Assembly (NCBI GenBank): GCA_947492995.1
Contig: CANLOU010000001.1
Location: 310,001 to 374,000 of the forward strand
Source: an uncultured Litoreibacter sp.
GTDB lineage: Bacteria; Pseudomonadota; Alphaproteobacteria; Rhodobacterales; Rhodobacteraceae
Length of the DNA stretch: 64,000 nt
Direction of reading: 5' to 3'
Part shown: positions 53,964 through 63,763 of the stretch, piece by piece
Layout of the letters: each line of letters starts with the position of its first letter
Numbering within the stretch: the stretch's first letter is position 1
Position numbers and translations under genes: made by a program
Notes under the pieces: model-generated
Seen by the model: the letters and a program-made list of their open reading frames with translations, nothing else
Told to the model about the DNA's origin: nothing
The model's database searches: none

Positions 53964-54797
53964 TCAGTCTTCCTTATCAGGGATAGCCATCTGACCCATC
54001 GGCGAGACCCCCAAAGTGGCCGACGCAAACGGCCCCCCATGGCAGGTCTGCCCAAGGTCCGACAGGTCCGCCGCAGGCTCCTTGGCAAAGACCTCCTCGG
54101 CATAGATTTCAGCGTTGTCCTTGGGCCGGTAGCCAAGGAAGGCGGCAGCTGAATTATCCACCGGCGAGCGATCATTATTGGACACCCCATAGACCACCGT
54201 GAACCCCACAACCGGCGTGTCAATCGACCGCTGCACCAGCTGTCTGAGGTCATCAAAGCTCAGCCACGACCCCAGCGCCCGCGCGTTCCCGGGCTTCGAG
54301 GTGGCCGAGTAGATGCGAAGGTGAACGCTCTCGATCCCCTCCTTCTCCCAGTACATGCGGCCCAGGTCCTCGGTGAAACACTTGGCGAAACCGTAATAGG
54401 TGTCAGGTCTGTGCGGCATCTCCGTGTCGATACGCGTGGTCTTGGGATACATCCCCATCGCGTGGATCGACGAGGCATAGATCACCCGCCGCACCCCCAA
54501 CTGCCGCGCGCTCTCCCAGATGTTATAGGAGCCCATAAAGTTCGGCCCCCACATCTGGTCAAACGGCAGCTCGTCCACGATCGCCCCAAAGTGCACGACC
54601 ATGTCCGCACCCTCCAGCAGCGGCCTGACCTGAGACATCTCGGACAGGTCCGCCTGCACGAAGGTCTCGTTGCCAAGCAGCGTGCCCACGCCATCGGCAA
54701 TGTCGGTGGACACCAGCTCATCACACAGCCCCGCCAGCAGCCCGCGCAGTTCTTGCCCAAGGTTGCCGTTGGCCCCCGTCAAAACGATCTTCTTCAT
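53964..54797 (-). CDS. NAD-dependent epimerase/dehydratase, uronate dehydrogenase-like
   Basis: 277-residue short-chain dehydrogenase of the extended type. NAD motif IVLTGANGNLGQEL, catalytic YGFAK (Tyr-x3-Lys), ASSIHAMGMYP and VVYGVSNNDRSPVDNSAAAFLGYRPKDNAE resemble uronate dehydrogenase (Udh), which oxidises galacturonate or glucuronate to the aldarolactone. Last gene of the TRAP operon; start 54797 is preceded by GGGAGG. The true substrate may be related to the compound imported by that TRAP system. Confidence 0.8.
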   Translation of the reverse strand: MKKIVLTGANGNLGQELRGLLAGLCDELVSTDIADGVGTLLGNETFVQADLSEMSQVRPLLEGADMVVHFGAIVDELPFDQMWGPNFMGSYNIWESARQLGVRRVIYASSIHAMGMYPKTTRIDTEMPHRPDTYYGFAKCFTEDLGRMYWEKEGIESVHLRIYSATSKPGNARALGSWLSFDDLRQLVQRSIDTPVVGFTVVYGVSNNDRSPVDNSAAAFLGYRPKDNAEIYAEEVFAKEPAADLSDLGQTCHGGPFASATLGVSPMGQMAIPDKED

Positions 54798-54834
54798 GGT
54801 GAAACGTCCTCCCGAATTTGCCCGCACAGTGGCC

Positions 54835-55770
54835 TCAAGCGCCGCGCTGGTCCAGCGTTTTCAGCACCCGTCCGGTGACCAGCGGCGTCAAATACATCGG
54901 AATTTGGTAGCACCCGACAAAGATCAGCAGCGGGGCCATCACTTGCTCTGGCAGGGCCACCAGAAACAGCGCGATGTTGCGGTTGCCCGCCATCACGGTC
55001 AGCGCCGCCGTGCGGCCCACATCTGGCTTGCGGCGCAGAACCAAAAAGGCCAATAGCTGCATCCCAAAATTCACCAGCAAAACGAAGCCAAGCCAAAGCC
55101 AAAACTTGAGCGGCTCATCCCACAACGCCGCGTTCACCGCCGACATCAGGCCTACCACAATCACCGCCAACAGCAGCGCGGACGCGCCGTCTACGGCTTT
55201 CAATTCATCCGCCGACGGCTCTTTCCAAAGCACACCACGGATCAAGAAGGCAATCGCCGAGGACAGCCCAATCACCACCAACAACCGCACCGCCGCCATG
55301 ATAACCTCCGTGAAGCCGCCCAAAGCGGGCATCAGCCACAAGACCGGGATAACGGTGAGCGGCAAAATGGCGGTCCCGATCAACAGGAACCGCATAGACG
55401 TCGACGGCTCGAACCCCATCATCGCCACCATATTGGGTGCGCCGGAGATCGAGGACGCCATAGCGATAATCACAAGCGCCAGCGCAAACGGGCTACCCAG
55501 CCAGCCAAACGCAAACAGCACCGCAATCAACGCCAATGGAAACGCAAGCTGCATCAGAAACAGCACCTGCAGCGTCCCGAACATGTTGCCCTTCATGGAT
55601 GCTCGCATCCGCGAAGGACCAATGCGCAGTGCCGACAGGAACAACAGGCCGGCCACCATATGCGGGATGTAGGGCACCAGAACCGCGGCCAACCCGGGCA
55701 GCAGCAGCCCTGCAACTATGCCCGCGACCAGAACCCACGGACCCCGGTCGGCAAGCCAGCGCAAAATCAT
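54835..55770 (-). CDS. Bile acid:sodium symporter-like (BASS-fold) membrane protein
   Basis: 311 residues in about ten transmembrane helices, with GAPNMVAMMGFEPSTSMRFLLIGTAILPLTVIPVLWLMP resembling the BASS/ACR3 core crossover and MAGNRNIALFLVALP the second repeat. Such carriers move organic anions with sodium. Starts next to the dctM stop codon, so it is in the same operon; it may export or import an intermediate of the pathway. Confidence 0.7.
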   Translation of the reverse strand: MILRWLADRGPWVLVAGIVAGLLLPGLAAVLVPYIPHMVAGLLFLSALRIGPSRMRASMKGNMFGTLQVLFLMQLAFPLALIAVLFAFGWLGSPFALALVIIAMASSISGAPNMVAMMGFEPSTSMRFLLIGTAILPLTVIPVLWLMPALGGFTEVIMAAVRLLVVIGLSSAIAFLIRGVLWKEPSADELKAVDGASALLLAVIVVGLMSAVNAALWDEPLKFWLWLGFVLLVNFGMQLLAFLVLRRKPDVGRTAALTVMAGNRNIALFLVALPEQVMAPLLIFVGCYQIPMYLTPLVTGRVLKTLDQRGA

Positions 55771-57084
55771 CTAAGCGTTGGGCCCTTGTCGGACGTTCTC
55801 TGGCAGCCAGGTCGCGATGTCAGGAAAGACAATCAGCACAAACACCATTAGCACCATAATCAAAAACATCGGGATCGCGGCGCGGGCGATGTAGCCCATC
55901 TCGTGATCGGTCATGCCTTGCAGCACGAACAGGTTGAACCCAATCGGCGGCGTGATCTGCGCCATCTCGACGACCACCACGATGAAGATGCCGAACCAGA
56001 TCATGTCGATGCCGGCCTCACGCACCATCGGCTCGACCACCGCCATGGTCAGCACAACCGACGAGATGCCGTCCAGGAAACACCCCAAAATGATGTAGAA
56101 GACCAGCAGCACCATCAGCAGCTCGAACCGCGTCAGCTCGTAGCTTGCGATCAAATCCGCCAGCCCGCGCGGCAATCCGGTGAAGCCCATCGCCAGCGAC
56201 AGAAACGCAGCACCCGCCAGGATCAACGCGATCATGGCCGAGGTGCGCGTCGCCCCCATCAGGCTTTCGGCGAAGGTGGAGAAATTCAAAGACCCCTGCA
56301 CCGCCGCCAGCACCAAAGCCCCAATGACACCAATCGCAGCCGCCTCGGTCGCCGTGGCGAACCCCAAAAACATCGAGCCGATGACAACCGTAATCAGGCA
56401 CATCACAGGGATCAGGAACTTCGAGTTCTTCATCTTCTCGCCAAAGCTCATGGCGGCCTCTTTGACGGGGTTCCAATCACCCGCCACGGCCGAGTAGATG
56501 CCCACATAGGCCATGAACATCGACGCCAAAACCAGGCCCGGCACGATGCCGGCGAAGAACAATTTGATGATGCTCTCGTTGATCGACACGCCGTACACAA
56601 TCAGCGTCAGCGATGGCGGGATCATCAGACCCAGCGTGGCGGCGCCCGCCAGGGTGCCGATCACCATGTGCTCTGGGTATTTGCGCTTGCGCAGCTCTGG
56701 GATGGACATCTTGCCCACCGTGGTCAGCGTTGCCGCTGACGAGCCGGACACCGCCGCAAAGACGGTGCAGCCCACGATGTTGGTATGAACCAACCCGCCC
56801 GGCAGCCGCGCCATCCACGGGGCCAGCCCTCGGAACATGTCTTGGGACAGTCGCGTTCGGAACAGGATCTCCCCCATCCAAATGAACAGCGGCAGCGCCG
56901 TCAGGGTCCACGAGGATGAGGCGCTCCAAATCGTCGTGGCCATGCGGTCGCCTGTCGGGCCAGAGGCGAACAGCTCCATCCCGATATAGGCCACGCCGAC
57001 CAGCGCGAGGCCAACCCAAACGCCCGACCCCAGCAGGGCGAACAGAACAAAAAGGAACAAGATGATGACATATGCCTGATCCAT
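55771..57084 (-). CDS. dctM: TRAP transporter large permease subunit (DctM)
   Basis: 437 residues with about 12-13 membrane helices; TNIVGCTVFAAVSGSSAATLTTVG and IPPSLTLIVYGVSINESIIKLFFAGIVPG are the DctM signatures and ITPPIGFNLFVLQG is the C-terminal one. This subunit is the ion-coupled channel of the TRAP system. Start 57084 lies 4 bp after the dctQ stop. Confidence 0.93.
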   Translation of the reverse strand: MDQAYVIILFLFVLFALLGSGVWVGLALVGVAYIGMELFASGPTGDRMATTIWSASSSWTLTALPLFIWMGEILFRTRLSQDMFRGLAPWMARLPGGLVHTNIVGCTVFAAVSGSSAATLTTVGKMSIPELRKRKYPEHMVIGTLAGAATLGLMIPPSLTLIVYGVSINESIIKLFFAGIVPGLVLASMFMAYVGIYSAVAGDWNPVKEAAMSFGEKMKNSKFLIPVMCLITVVIGSMFLGFATATEAAAIGVIGALVLAAVQGSLNFSTFAESLMGATRTSAMIALILAGAAFLSLAMGFTGLPRGLADLIASYELTRFELLMVLLVFYIILGCFLDGISSVVLTMAVVEPMVREAGIDMIWFGIFIVVVVEMAQITPPIGFNLFVLQGMTDHEMGYIARAAIPMFLIMVLMVFVLIVFPDIATWLPENVRQGPNA

Positions 57085-57088
57085 GTCG

Positions 57089-57604
57089 CTACTCCGCCTG
57101 CGTGTCGGTGACATCGCGGATGATGCGATGCTTGCCGGTCATAAATAGGGAAATCAGGTTGTCGGTCAGCGCGATGGCCAGAATGACCGCGCCGATCAGC
57201 ATGGGCAGCTGCGGTATCCACAATGGGGTCGCGTCCTGGCCTTGGCTGACGTCGTTGAATTTGATGGCAAAGCCCAGCATGCGGTAGATGAAGTAGCTCA
57301 TATACCACGCCACCGCCGTGCCAACGGCGAAGCACCAGACCTCAAGCCAGAACCGCGCCCGCTCGCCCAAGGCGTTCAGCACAATTGATACACGGATATG
57401 GCTGCCCTTGTTCAAAGCGTTGGCGAAGGCCAGAAAGGACGCAGCCGCCATCGCGTAGCCGGCGTAGTCAGGCGCACCGGGGAACACTTCACCCGTCCAG
57501 CGGGCGATCATTTGGACCACGATCAAAAGCAGGATGATAATCAGGCACAACGCGGCCAGCACACCTGCTGCCGTATAAAGCCCGTCCAAAAGCTTGCGTA
57601 GCAT
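57089..57604 (-). CDS. dctQ: TRAP transporter small permease subunit (DctQ)
   Basis: 171 residues, four membrane helices (LYTAAGVLAALCLIIILLLIVVQMIARW; GAPDYAGYAMAAASFLAFANALNKGSHIRVSI), the DctQ pattern. Works with DctM and the periplasmic binding protein. Start 57604 is preferred to an in-frame ATG 21 bp upstream. Separated from dctP by an attenuator-like hairpin. Confidence 0.9.
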   Translation of the reverse strand: MLRKLLDGLYTAAGVLAALCLIIILLLIVVQMIARWTGEVFPGAPDYAGYAMAAASFLAFANALNKGSHIRVSIVLNALGERARFWLEVWCFAVGTAVAWYMSYFIYRMLGFAIKFNDVSQGQDATPLWIPQLPMLIGAVILAIALTDNLISLFMTGKHRIIRDVTDTQAE

Positions 57605-57640
57605 CCCTTGCCCCCAGTCGTCCAAAATCGGTCTGAATAG

Positions 57641-57672
57641 AAAAGCGCCCCGACCTTTTCAGACCGGGGCGC
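57641..57672 (-). terminator. Attenuator-like hairpin between dctP and dctQ
   Basis: On the minus strand an 8-bp stem GCGCCCCG / CGGGGCGC (57672-57645) with a 12-nt loop is followed by TTTT. It lies just after the dctP stop and before dctQ. Partial termination here would give more binding protein than permease. A competing pairing GGTCTGAA/TTCAGACC also exists. Confidence 0.7.
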
Positions 57673-57680
57673 AAATTGCT

Positions 57681-58664
57681 TTAGTTGTTGAACGCTTCAA
57701 CGATGGCGGCACCATCGTCGCCCGCAGCTTCAAGCCACTCAGCCGTCATGGTCGCGCCGATCTCTTTCAGCTCAGCGACAAGGCCATCGCCAGCCCGACC
57801 AACGGTCATGCCGCCGTCTTTCAGACCATCAAGCGTGAACTGTGTGTAGTCCTTGGACGCCTGCAACCCTTCCGCCGCAGCGGTGTCGGCGCAAGCCTGC
57901 ACTGCAGCCTTGTTTTCGTCCGAGACATCCGCCCAAGCGTCGTTGTTCACCATGACGTGGTTGTAGGGCAGCCATGCATCCACTTCGTAGAAGTGGCTCA
58001 GCGATTCCCAAACCTTGCGGTCATAGCCAGTCGCGCCCGACGAGATCATCGACTCTGCAACGCCAGTCGCAAACGCCTGAGAAATCTCAGCTGCTTCGAT
58101 GGTCACCGGCAACATGCCCGTCAGCTCAGCCAACCGCGCGGTTGCGTTATTGTAAGACCGGAACTTGATGCCTTCCATATCAGCGACCGAGTTCACTTCC
58201 TTGTTGAAGTACAGCCCCTGTGGCGGCCACGGCACGGAATAGAGCAGCGTCAGGTTCTGGTCTGCCAGAATTTCTTCCAGCTTCGGTTTGGCCGCATCAA
58301 ACAGCTTGCCGGAGGCGTCGAACGACGTGGCAAGGAACGGCACGGAATCGAAGCCAAAAACGGCATTCTCGTTCTGGTGACCAGACAGCAGGCGTTCGCC
58401 AATCGGGACCTGACCAGTCTGGATCGCACGTTTGATGTCTGCCCCTTTGAACAGTGAGCCGCCTGGGTGAACAGTGATGTCAATCGCGCCGCCAGTGCCT
58501 TCACGCACGCAATCCGCAAACTTCACGCCGTTTTCCGAATGGAAGTTCGAAGCCGAATACGCCATCGGCATATCCCATTTCTGCGCGTGCCCATCGGCAA
58601 AGGCGGGTGCAGCAACAGACGCGGTCAGCGCGGTCGCCATCATCAAGCTAGTAAGTTTCTTCAT
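57681..58664 (-). CDS. dctP: TRAP transporter solute-binding protein (DctP)
   Basis: 327 residues with signal peptide MKKLTSLMMATALTASVAAPAFA. Mature protein has the DctP fold: GGAIDITVHPGGSLFKGADIKRAIQTGQVPI, KFRSYNNATARLAELTGMLPVTIEAAEISQAFATGVAESMISS, including an Arg in FRSYNN that usually pairs with the ligand carboxylate. So the imported compound is probably a carboxylate; identity unknown. Confidence 0.93.
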   Translation of the reverse strand: MKKLTSLMMATALTASVAAPAFADGHAQKWDMPMAYSASNFHSENGVKFADCVREGTGGAIDITVHPGGSLFKGADIKRAIQTGQVPIGERLLSGHQNENAVFGFDSVPFLATSFDASGKLFDAAKPKLEEILADQNLTLLYSVPWPPQGLYFNKEVNSVADMEGIKFRSYNNATARLAELTGMLPVTIEAAEISQAFATGVAESMISSGATGYDRKVWESLSHFYEVDAWLPYNHVMVNNDAWADVSDENKAAVQACADTAAAEGLQASKDYTQFTLDGLKDGGMTVGRAGDGLVAELKEIGATMTAEWLEAAGDDGAAIVEAFNN

Positions 58665-58706
58665 AAGTCTTTCTCCCAGTTGAAATTTCAGCCCCTTTTC
58701 GGGTTT

Positions 58707-59957
58707 CTAATTGTTCGAGATGTAGCGTGCAGGCGAATATGCCCCCACGTCAATGTTTGGTTTTTTGCCTGCAATCATCTGCGCCAGCAGGCGCCCCGTT
58801 TTGGGCCCGCCGGTTAGTCCGATATGGTGGTGACCAAACCCCATGAAGGCACCTTTCGCGCCCGGCACTTCGCCAATCACGGGGATCGAATCCGCAGGCG
58901 CGGGGCGGTGCCCCATCCATTCCTCCTCGCGCTCCCAGGTCAGCCCAGGGAAAGCCGCTTTGGCGTTGCGGCGCAATAAATCAAAAGGCGCTTTGGAGGG
59001 GGCCGCCTCCAACCCACCGAATTCAACGACCCCCGCAAGGCGCAGCCGCCCCTCCATCGGGGTCGCCACGAATTTGCCAGACGCCACCATCGCAGGCGCC
59101 TTCGGCATCTGCGACGGGTTCCACAGTTCCAGATGGTAGCCGCGTTCCGATTCCATTGGCACTTTGACGCCCAGCTTGTCTGCCAGCGGCCCTGACCAAA
59201 TGCCCGTCGCCACGACGCAGGCATCGCAGGCGATGACCTCGCCGCCCGCGCGCACGCCGGTCACCGCGCCGCCTTCCAGCACCACGTCTTCAATCATCGC
59301 TTTGACGAACTGCCCGCCCGACGCCTCCACATGCTTGGCCAGCGCCTTCACATAGGCTCCGGGGTCAGAGATGCGGCCATGGTCCGCCAGCTTTACAACC
59401 ATGTCGAAGCTGTCTGCGTAGATCGGGTCATACGCCGCCCGCTGCGCCCCATCCAGTTCTTCCCACTCAAAGCCTTGCTTCTTGCGGATATCCCACACCA
59501 ACCCATCGCCTTCGAAATGCGCGCGGTCGTTGTACAAAAATAGATAGTCGCCGGGCTTTACGAAGCCCTCCGCCCCCGTCCCTTCGGACAAAGCCAAATG
59601 GTCCGCCAGACTGTCCCCAACAATGTTGGCCACAGCCGCCGAAATCCGCCGCGTATCGGCCTCGTTCGCGTGGCTGAGATACTTCCAAAGCCACGGCATC
59701 AGTTTGGGCAAGTACCCCCAACGCACAAACAAGGGCTGGTTCGGATCCAGCGCCATCTTTGGCGCCTTCTTGATTAACCCCGGCCCCGTGACGGGCACAC
59801 ATGCGCAAGACGCCAGCACCCCGCCATTCCCGTAAGAGGTCCCCTCCGCAGGCCCCGCCTTATCAATCAAAATGACCTTATGCCCATCGCGCTGCAGCCA
59901 GATGGCGGTCGAGACCCCAACGATCCCCGCCCCAATAATCGCAACCGTTTTGCTCAT
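58707..59957 (-). CDS. D-amino-acid dehydrogenase-like FAD oxidoreductase (DadA family)
   Basis: 416 residues. FAD motif [29 protein letters not shown] at the N terminus, [22 protein letters not shown] typical of DadA-type dehydrogenases, and a C-terminal [20 protein letters not shown]. Members oxidise D-amino acids, hydroxyproline or sarcosine-like amines. Overlaps the upstream enolase-superfamily gene by 4 bp (ATGA) and lies directly before dctP, which suggests an imported amino-acid derivative. Confidence 0.88.
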   Translation of the reverse strand: MSKTVAIIGAGIVGVSTAIWLQRDGHKVILIDKAGPAEGTSYGNGGVLASCACVPVTGPGLIKKAPKMALDPNQPLFVRWGYLPKLMPWLWKYLSHANEADTRRISAAVANIVGDSLADHLALSEGTGAEGFVKPGDYLFLYNDRAHFEGDGLVWDIRKKQGFEWEELDGAQRAAYDPIYADSFDMVVKLADHGRISDPGAYVKALAKHVEASGGQFVKAMIEDVVLEGGAVTGVRAGGEVIACDACVVATGIWSGPLADKLGVKVPMESERGYHLELWNPSQMPKAPAMVASGKFVATPMEGRLRLAGVVEFGGLEAAPSKAPFDLLRRNAKAAFPGLTWEREEEWMGHRPAPADSIPVIGEVPGAKGAFMGFGHHHIGLTGGPKTGRLLAQMIAGKKPNIDVGAYSPARYISNN

Positions 59958-61084
59958 GCGTTTCTCACATCGTAATGGTCCAGTTTCGTCACATCTGGCC
60001 TGATCCCCAAGCCGGGGCCATTCGGCACGGTCACCACGCCGCCCATGCTTGGGAACGGCTCCTCCAGAATGTCTTCGCGCAGGTAGTATTGCGCCTGATA
60101 GAACTCGCACCCCAGCGTGATCTCCGGCGTGGCCGCGATCATATGGGCCCCCGCCAGATGCGCCAATCCGGCCTCGAACATGTCGCCGCCATAGGCCGAC
60201 AATCCGTTCGCGGCCGCCATCTTCGCCACCTCCTGCGCCCGCCGCAAGCCGCCCGATTTCATGATCTTGATCGAGAACCCGTCCGCGATGCCTTCCCGCA
60301 CCGCCCGCGCCGCGTCTTCCGGCCCGAACACGCTTTCATCGGCCAGCAGCGGCACGTCCAACGCCGCCCGCAGCGTCGCCATCATGTCAAACTGATGCGC
60401 CCTGACGGGCTGCTCGATGAAGCTCGGCTTGAACGCGGCAAGGTCGGTCACGCGCGCCATCGCCTCCTCGATCTCCAACCCTTGGTTGAAGTCGATCCGC
60501 ACGTCCAGGTCGGGGTGGTCCCGCGCCAGGGCTTCCATCCGCATCACGTCAAACGCATGATCCGTGAAGCCCACCTTGACCTTCACCACCCCCACGCCGT
60601 CCGACGTGATCCGCTCCAAAAGCGCCTGTTCCTCCGCCCAGTCCGGGTTCGCCAAGGACACCGACAAGGGAATGGTGTCGCGGTATTTGCCGCCCAACAA
60701 GGCCCAGACCGGCACGCCCGACACCCGGCCAGCCAAATCCAGCAACGCGCTTTCCAGCGCCGCCTTGGCTTCCGTGCAATGCGCCACGGCCCGCGCGGCC
60801 TTTGCCATGATCGCGGCCGTGTCCCCAACCCGCGCGCCCATCACCAAAGGCCGCAAATACCGGTCCAACGCCGCATAACTCGCTTCAACCGATCCGGTAA
60901 ACACAACCCAAGGGGAGGCCTCGCCGAACCCGACCTCGCCGCCCTCCGCGGTCAGGCGCAAAACCACAATTTCGCAAGATCCTTCCACCGAGCCGATCCC
61001 ATGATCGCGCCGTGTGGTCACAGGCAACGCCAGATGCCACAGGTCGAACCCAACGATGCGTTGGTCCAGGCTCAAGCCACCCAC
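59954..61084 (-). CDS. Enolase-superfamily enzyme, MLE/dipeptide-epimerase-like subgroup
   Basis: 376 residues. Barrel residues: KVK at 168-170 (KxK), Asp198 in RIDFNQG, Glu224 in FIEQPV, Asp/Glu in LLADESVFG (249-250) and Lys273 in SIKIMKSGG. Two lysines facing each other mark the MLE subgroup, containing epimerases (N-acylamino acid, dipeptide, hydroxyproline betaine) and cycloisomerases. Next to an amino-acid dehydrogenase, epimerisation or elimination of an imported proline- or amino-acid-like compound is plausible. GTG start at 61084 overlaps the TPP-enzyme gene by 13 bp; TTG at 61075 is an alternative. Confidence 0.85.
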   Translation of the reverse strand: MGGLSLDQRIVGFDLWHLALPVTTRRDHGIGSVEGSCEIVVLRLTAEGGEVGFGEASPWVVFTGSVEASYAALDRYLRPLVMGARVGDTAAIMAKAARAVAHCTEAKAALESALLDLAGRVSGVPVWALLGGKYRDTIPLSVSLANPDWAEEQALLERITSDGVGVVKVKVGFTDHAFDVMRMEALARDHPDLDVRIDFNQGLEIEEAMARVTDLAAFKPSFIEQPVRAHQFDMMATLRAALDVPLLADESVFGPEDAARAVREGIADGFSIKIMKSGGLRRAQEVAKMAAANGLSAYGGDMFEAGLAHLAGAHMIAATPEITLGCEFYQAQYYLREDILEEPFPSMGGVVTVPNGPGLGIRPDVTKLDHYDVRNA

Positions 61085-62757
61085 TCCGACACGGGCGCCG
61101 CCGCTTCGTGCAGGGGCTGCGATATCACGTCCACCAAGGTCGGCCCGTCATGCGCCGAGGCCTTCTTCAGAACCGCAGCCAGCTGCGCAGGGTCGCGCAC
61201 GGTCCACGCCTTCACGCCAAAGGCTTCCGCCACCTTTGCATGGTCCGTCCGCCCGAAATCCACGTTGTAGTAGCGCTTGCCAAACCCGCTGTCCTGGCCG
61301 GCCTTGATCCATCCAAAGGTCGCGTTGGAAAACACGATGGATGTGATCGGCATCTTGTGCCGCACGATGGTTTCAAGCTCTCCGCAGCAGAAGCCGAACG
61401 ACCCGTCGCCCATGACGGCAACCGTCTTGACGGAGGGCCGCCCCACATGCGCGCCCATGCTGGCCGCCAACGCGTATCCCAGCGCCCCATGCGCGCGGTT
61501 GGTGATGAAATTCCGCCCCGCCTTGCGCCACCGGTAGTGCGCGCTGAAATACGGGCACGGCGTGCCCGGGTCCGCCACGACGATCGCGTCGTCATCCAGC
61601 TGCGCCATCAACGCGGCAATCACCGCTTCAGGTTTGATCGGCGTGTCGGGTGAGGCCGCAAGCGCATTGAACTCAGCCAGCTTGCTGTCCCAGGCCGCCG
61701 CCGCTCTGCCGCGCCCGCCTTGCGACGACACTTGCCGTGTCTCCAACTCGGCCACCAAGGCTTCCAACGTCAGCCGCGCGTCGGCACAGATCGCCACCTC
61801 GGTTTGGTAATTCGCGCCGATCACCATCGGGTCGCTGTCAATGTGGATGATGGTCTTGCCCTTCGCGGGCGAGCGCCACCGTTCCGTCGTCACCGACCCC
61901 GCGCGGCAGCCGATGAACAAGATCACGTCCGCCGCGTCCACCACGGCGCGTGTCGCCGGGTTGCCGCCATTCGACCCCACAACGCCCAAGGCCAGAGGGT
62001 CCGTCTCCGCAATCGCGCCCTGCCCTGACACGGTCGTCGCGATCGGCAAATCCAGCATGTCCGCCAGCTGCTTCAAAGCATCAAACGCGCACGAGATCAC
62101 CGGCCCGCCGCCACACACGGCGATAGCCGATTTGGCCCCCGCCAACAGGGTCGCCGCCTCTTTCACCGCGTCCAGATCCGGCCCCGCCCGCTCTGCGGGG
62201 AAGGATTGGTGTCGCGCGTCGGCCCACACCTCGCCGCTATCGACAAACGCCTTCTGCGTGTCAAAAGGCAGCGCCAAATGCGTGGCCCCGGGCCGCCCCG
62301 TGGTCATCGCGCGAAACGCGGCGCGTATCATCGCGGGCAGGCGCGTCGCGTCATCCAACGACGCGTTCCACTTGGTCAATGGTCGGAACAGCGCCACCTG
62401 ATCCAGCTCCGTCAGCGGGTATTTCCCGCGTGAGGTCGTGGCCACATCCGTGGTAATCGCCAAAATCGGGACAGAGCTTTCGTTGGCCTCGACCACGCCC
62501 GGCAAAATATAGGTGGCACCGCCGCCCGACGGCCCTTCGCACACGCCCGGCTTGCCGGTGACCCGTGCATAGGCGTCCGCCATGTAGCCTGCATGCCTTT
62601 CGTCGCGGGTCAGTATGTGTTTGATGCCGTGGTCCAGCTTGGCCATCGCGTCGTAGAACGGCAGCGTGGTGTCGCCGCACAGGCCAAACATCGTCTCCAC
62701 GCCATGCGCCTGCAACATGCGCACCGTGGCCTCGGCGCCGGTCATCTCGTTTTTCAT
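61072..62757 (-). CDS. Thiamine-diphosphate enzyme, acetolactate synthase-like
   Basis: 561 residues with three domains. The Glu that activates TPP is in [22 protein letters not shown], the TPP/metal motif is [31 protein letters not shown], and the central FAD/ADP-type domain is present. No regulatory subunit gene is nearby, so catabolic decarboxylase or carboligase activity (as in sulfoacetaldehyde acetyltransferase, oxalyl-CoA decarboxylase or IolD-like enzymes) is more likely than branched-chain biosynthesis. First gene of the TRAP operon. Confidence 0.85.
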   Translation of the reverse strand: MKNEMTGAEATVRMLQAHGVETMFGLCGDTTLPFYDAMAKLDHGIKHILTRDERHAGYMADAYARVTGKPGVCEGPSGGGATYILPGVVEANESSVPILAITTDVATTSRGKYPLTELDQVALFRPLTKWNASLDDATRLPAMIRAAFRAMTTGRPGATHLALPFDTQKAFVDSGEVWADARHQSFPAERAGPDLDAVKEAATLLAGAKSAIAVCGGGPVISCAFDALKQLADMLDLPIATTVSGQGAIAETDPLALGVVGSNGGNPATRAVVDAADVILFIGCRAGSVTTERWRSPAKGKTIIHIDSDPMVIGANYQTEVAICADARLTLEALVAELETRQVSSQGGRGRAAAAWDSKLAEFNALAASPDTPIKPEAVIAALMAQLDDDAIVVADPGTPCPYFSAHYRWRKAGRNFITNRAHGALGYALAASMGAHVGRPSVKTVAVMGDGSFGFCCGELETIVRHKMPITSIVFSNATFGWIKAGQDSGFGKRYYNVDFGRTDHAKVAEAFGVKAWTVRDPAQLAAVLKKASAHDGPTLVDVISQPLHEAAAPVSEWVA

Positions 62758-62830
62758 AGTGCCCCCAATGAGACGTGAATGTTGCGCCTGCCGCCGCCTT
62801 GGTGTCAATTCCTTGATGAAAGGGGCCGAT

Positions 62831-63550
62831 ATGAAAACCAAGGGCGGCAAATCCATCTACGGCGCGTCGGTGGGCATCTTGATGCTGGACGCGCAATTCC
62901 CCCGCATCCCCGGAGATATGGGGAATGCGCTGACATGGCCCTTCCCGGTGCATTACAAAATCGTGCGCGACGCGTCACCCGACCGGGTGGTGCGCCAGGG
63001 GGCCGAGGGGCTGCTGGACAATTTCATTGACGCGGCGCGGGAGCTGGTGCGCGACGGCGTTGACGGCATCACCACCAATTGTGGGTTCCTGTCGCTCTAT
63101 CAAGAGGCGCTGGCCGCCGCCGTGCCGGTCCCTGTGGCGACGTCCTCCCTGATGCAGGTCAGCATGGTCAACGCGGTGTTGCCTGAAGGCAAACACGCGG
63201 GCGTTTTGACCATTTCTGCGTCGACCCTGACACAGGCGCATCTCCGCAAAGCGAAGGTGCCGCCCGACACGCCGATCCATTCCACCGAAGGTGGTCAGGA
63301 ATTCACCCGCGCCATTCTCGGCAATGAGCTTGAGCTGGACGTGACCCTTGCCCGCGCCGACAACGTCGCGGCCGCGCTGGAATTGCAAAGGGCCAATCCG
63401 CGCCTCGGGGCCATCGTGTTGGAATGCACCAACATGATCCCCTACGCCGCCGACATCCGCGCAGCCACAGGCCTGCCGGTCTTCACCATCGAGAGCTTTG
63501 TCAGCTGGTTTCAATCTGGACTGTCGCCACGCAGATACCCCGCGCCCTAG
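62831..63550 (+). CDS. Aspartate/glutamate racemase family protein
   Basis: 239 residues. Two catalytic-type cysteines lie in GITTNCGFLSLYQ (about residue 83) and VLECTNMIPYA (about residue 200), as in PLP-independent Asp/Glu/hydantoin racemases and maleate isomerases. ATG 62831 has AGGGG shortly before it; an ATG 15 bp upstream is possible. Divergent from the TPP-enzyme gene with a 73-bp gap, so probably co-regulated with the operon and part of the same pathway. Confidence 0.85.
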   Translation: MKTKGGKSIYGASVGILMLDAQFPRIPGDMGNALTWPFPVHYKIVRDASPDRVVRQGAEGLLDNFIDAARELVRDGVDGITTNCGFLSLYQEALAAAVPVPVATSSLMQVSMVNAVLPEGKHAGVLTISASTLTQAHLRKAKVPPDTPIHSTEGGQEFTRAILGNELELDVTLARADNVAAALELQRANPRLGAIVLECTNMIPYAADIRAATGLPVFTIESFVSWFQSGLSPRRYPAP

Positions 63551-63617
63551 GGGCCGGGCTGTGGCTTGTGGCCTCAGGGTTTGCGCCGCGGCCGCGCTTG
63601 CGCGCCTCGCCCAGGCA

Positions 63618-63671
63618 GGGGGCTTTGCCCCCTCGTCGCTGCCGCTCCTCACCCCCAGGATATTTTTGAAC
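63618..63671 (+). repeat. 3'-end element copy 7
   Basis: Downstream of the racemase gene and in its orientation: perfect hairpin GGGGG-CTTTG-CCCCC (63618-63632), spacer CGTCGCTGCCGCTCCTCA, then CCCCCAGGATATTTTTGAAC. The spacer matches the copy at 10801-10818 almost exactly, so similarity extends well beyond the hairpin. Confidence 0.7.
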
Positions 63672-63763
63672 GAAGGAAAGGGACGGGGACAGGTTTGTAC
63701 ATGTGCTGAGTGATTTTGGCGCGCGGGGGAGGGCGGGTGGGCCGTGTGCCAAAATCACGTGTC

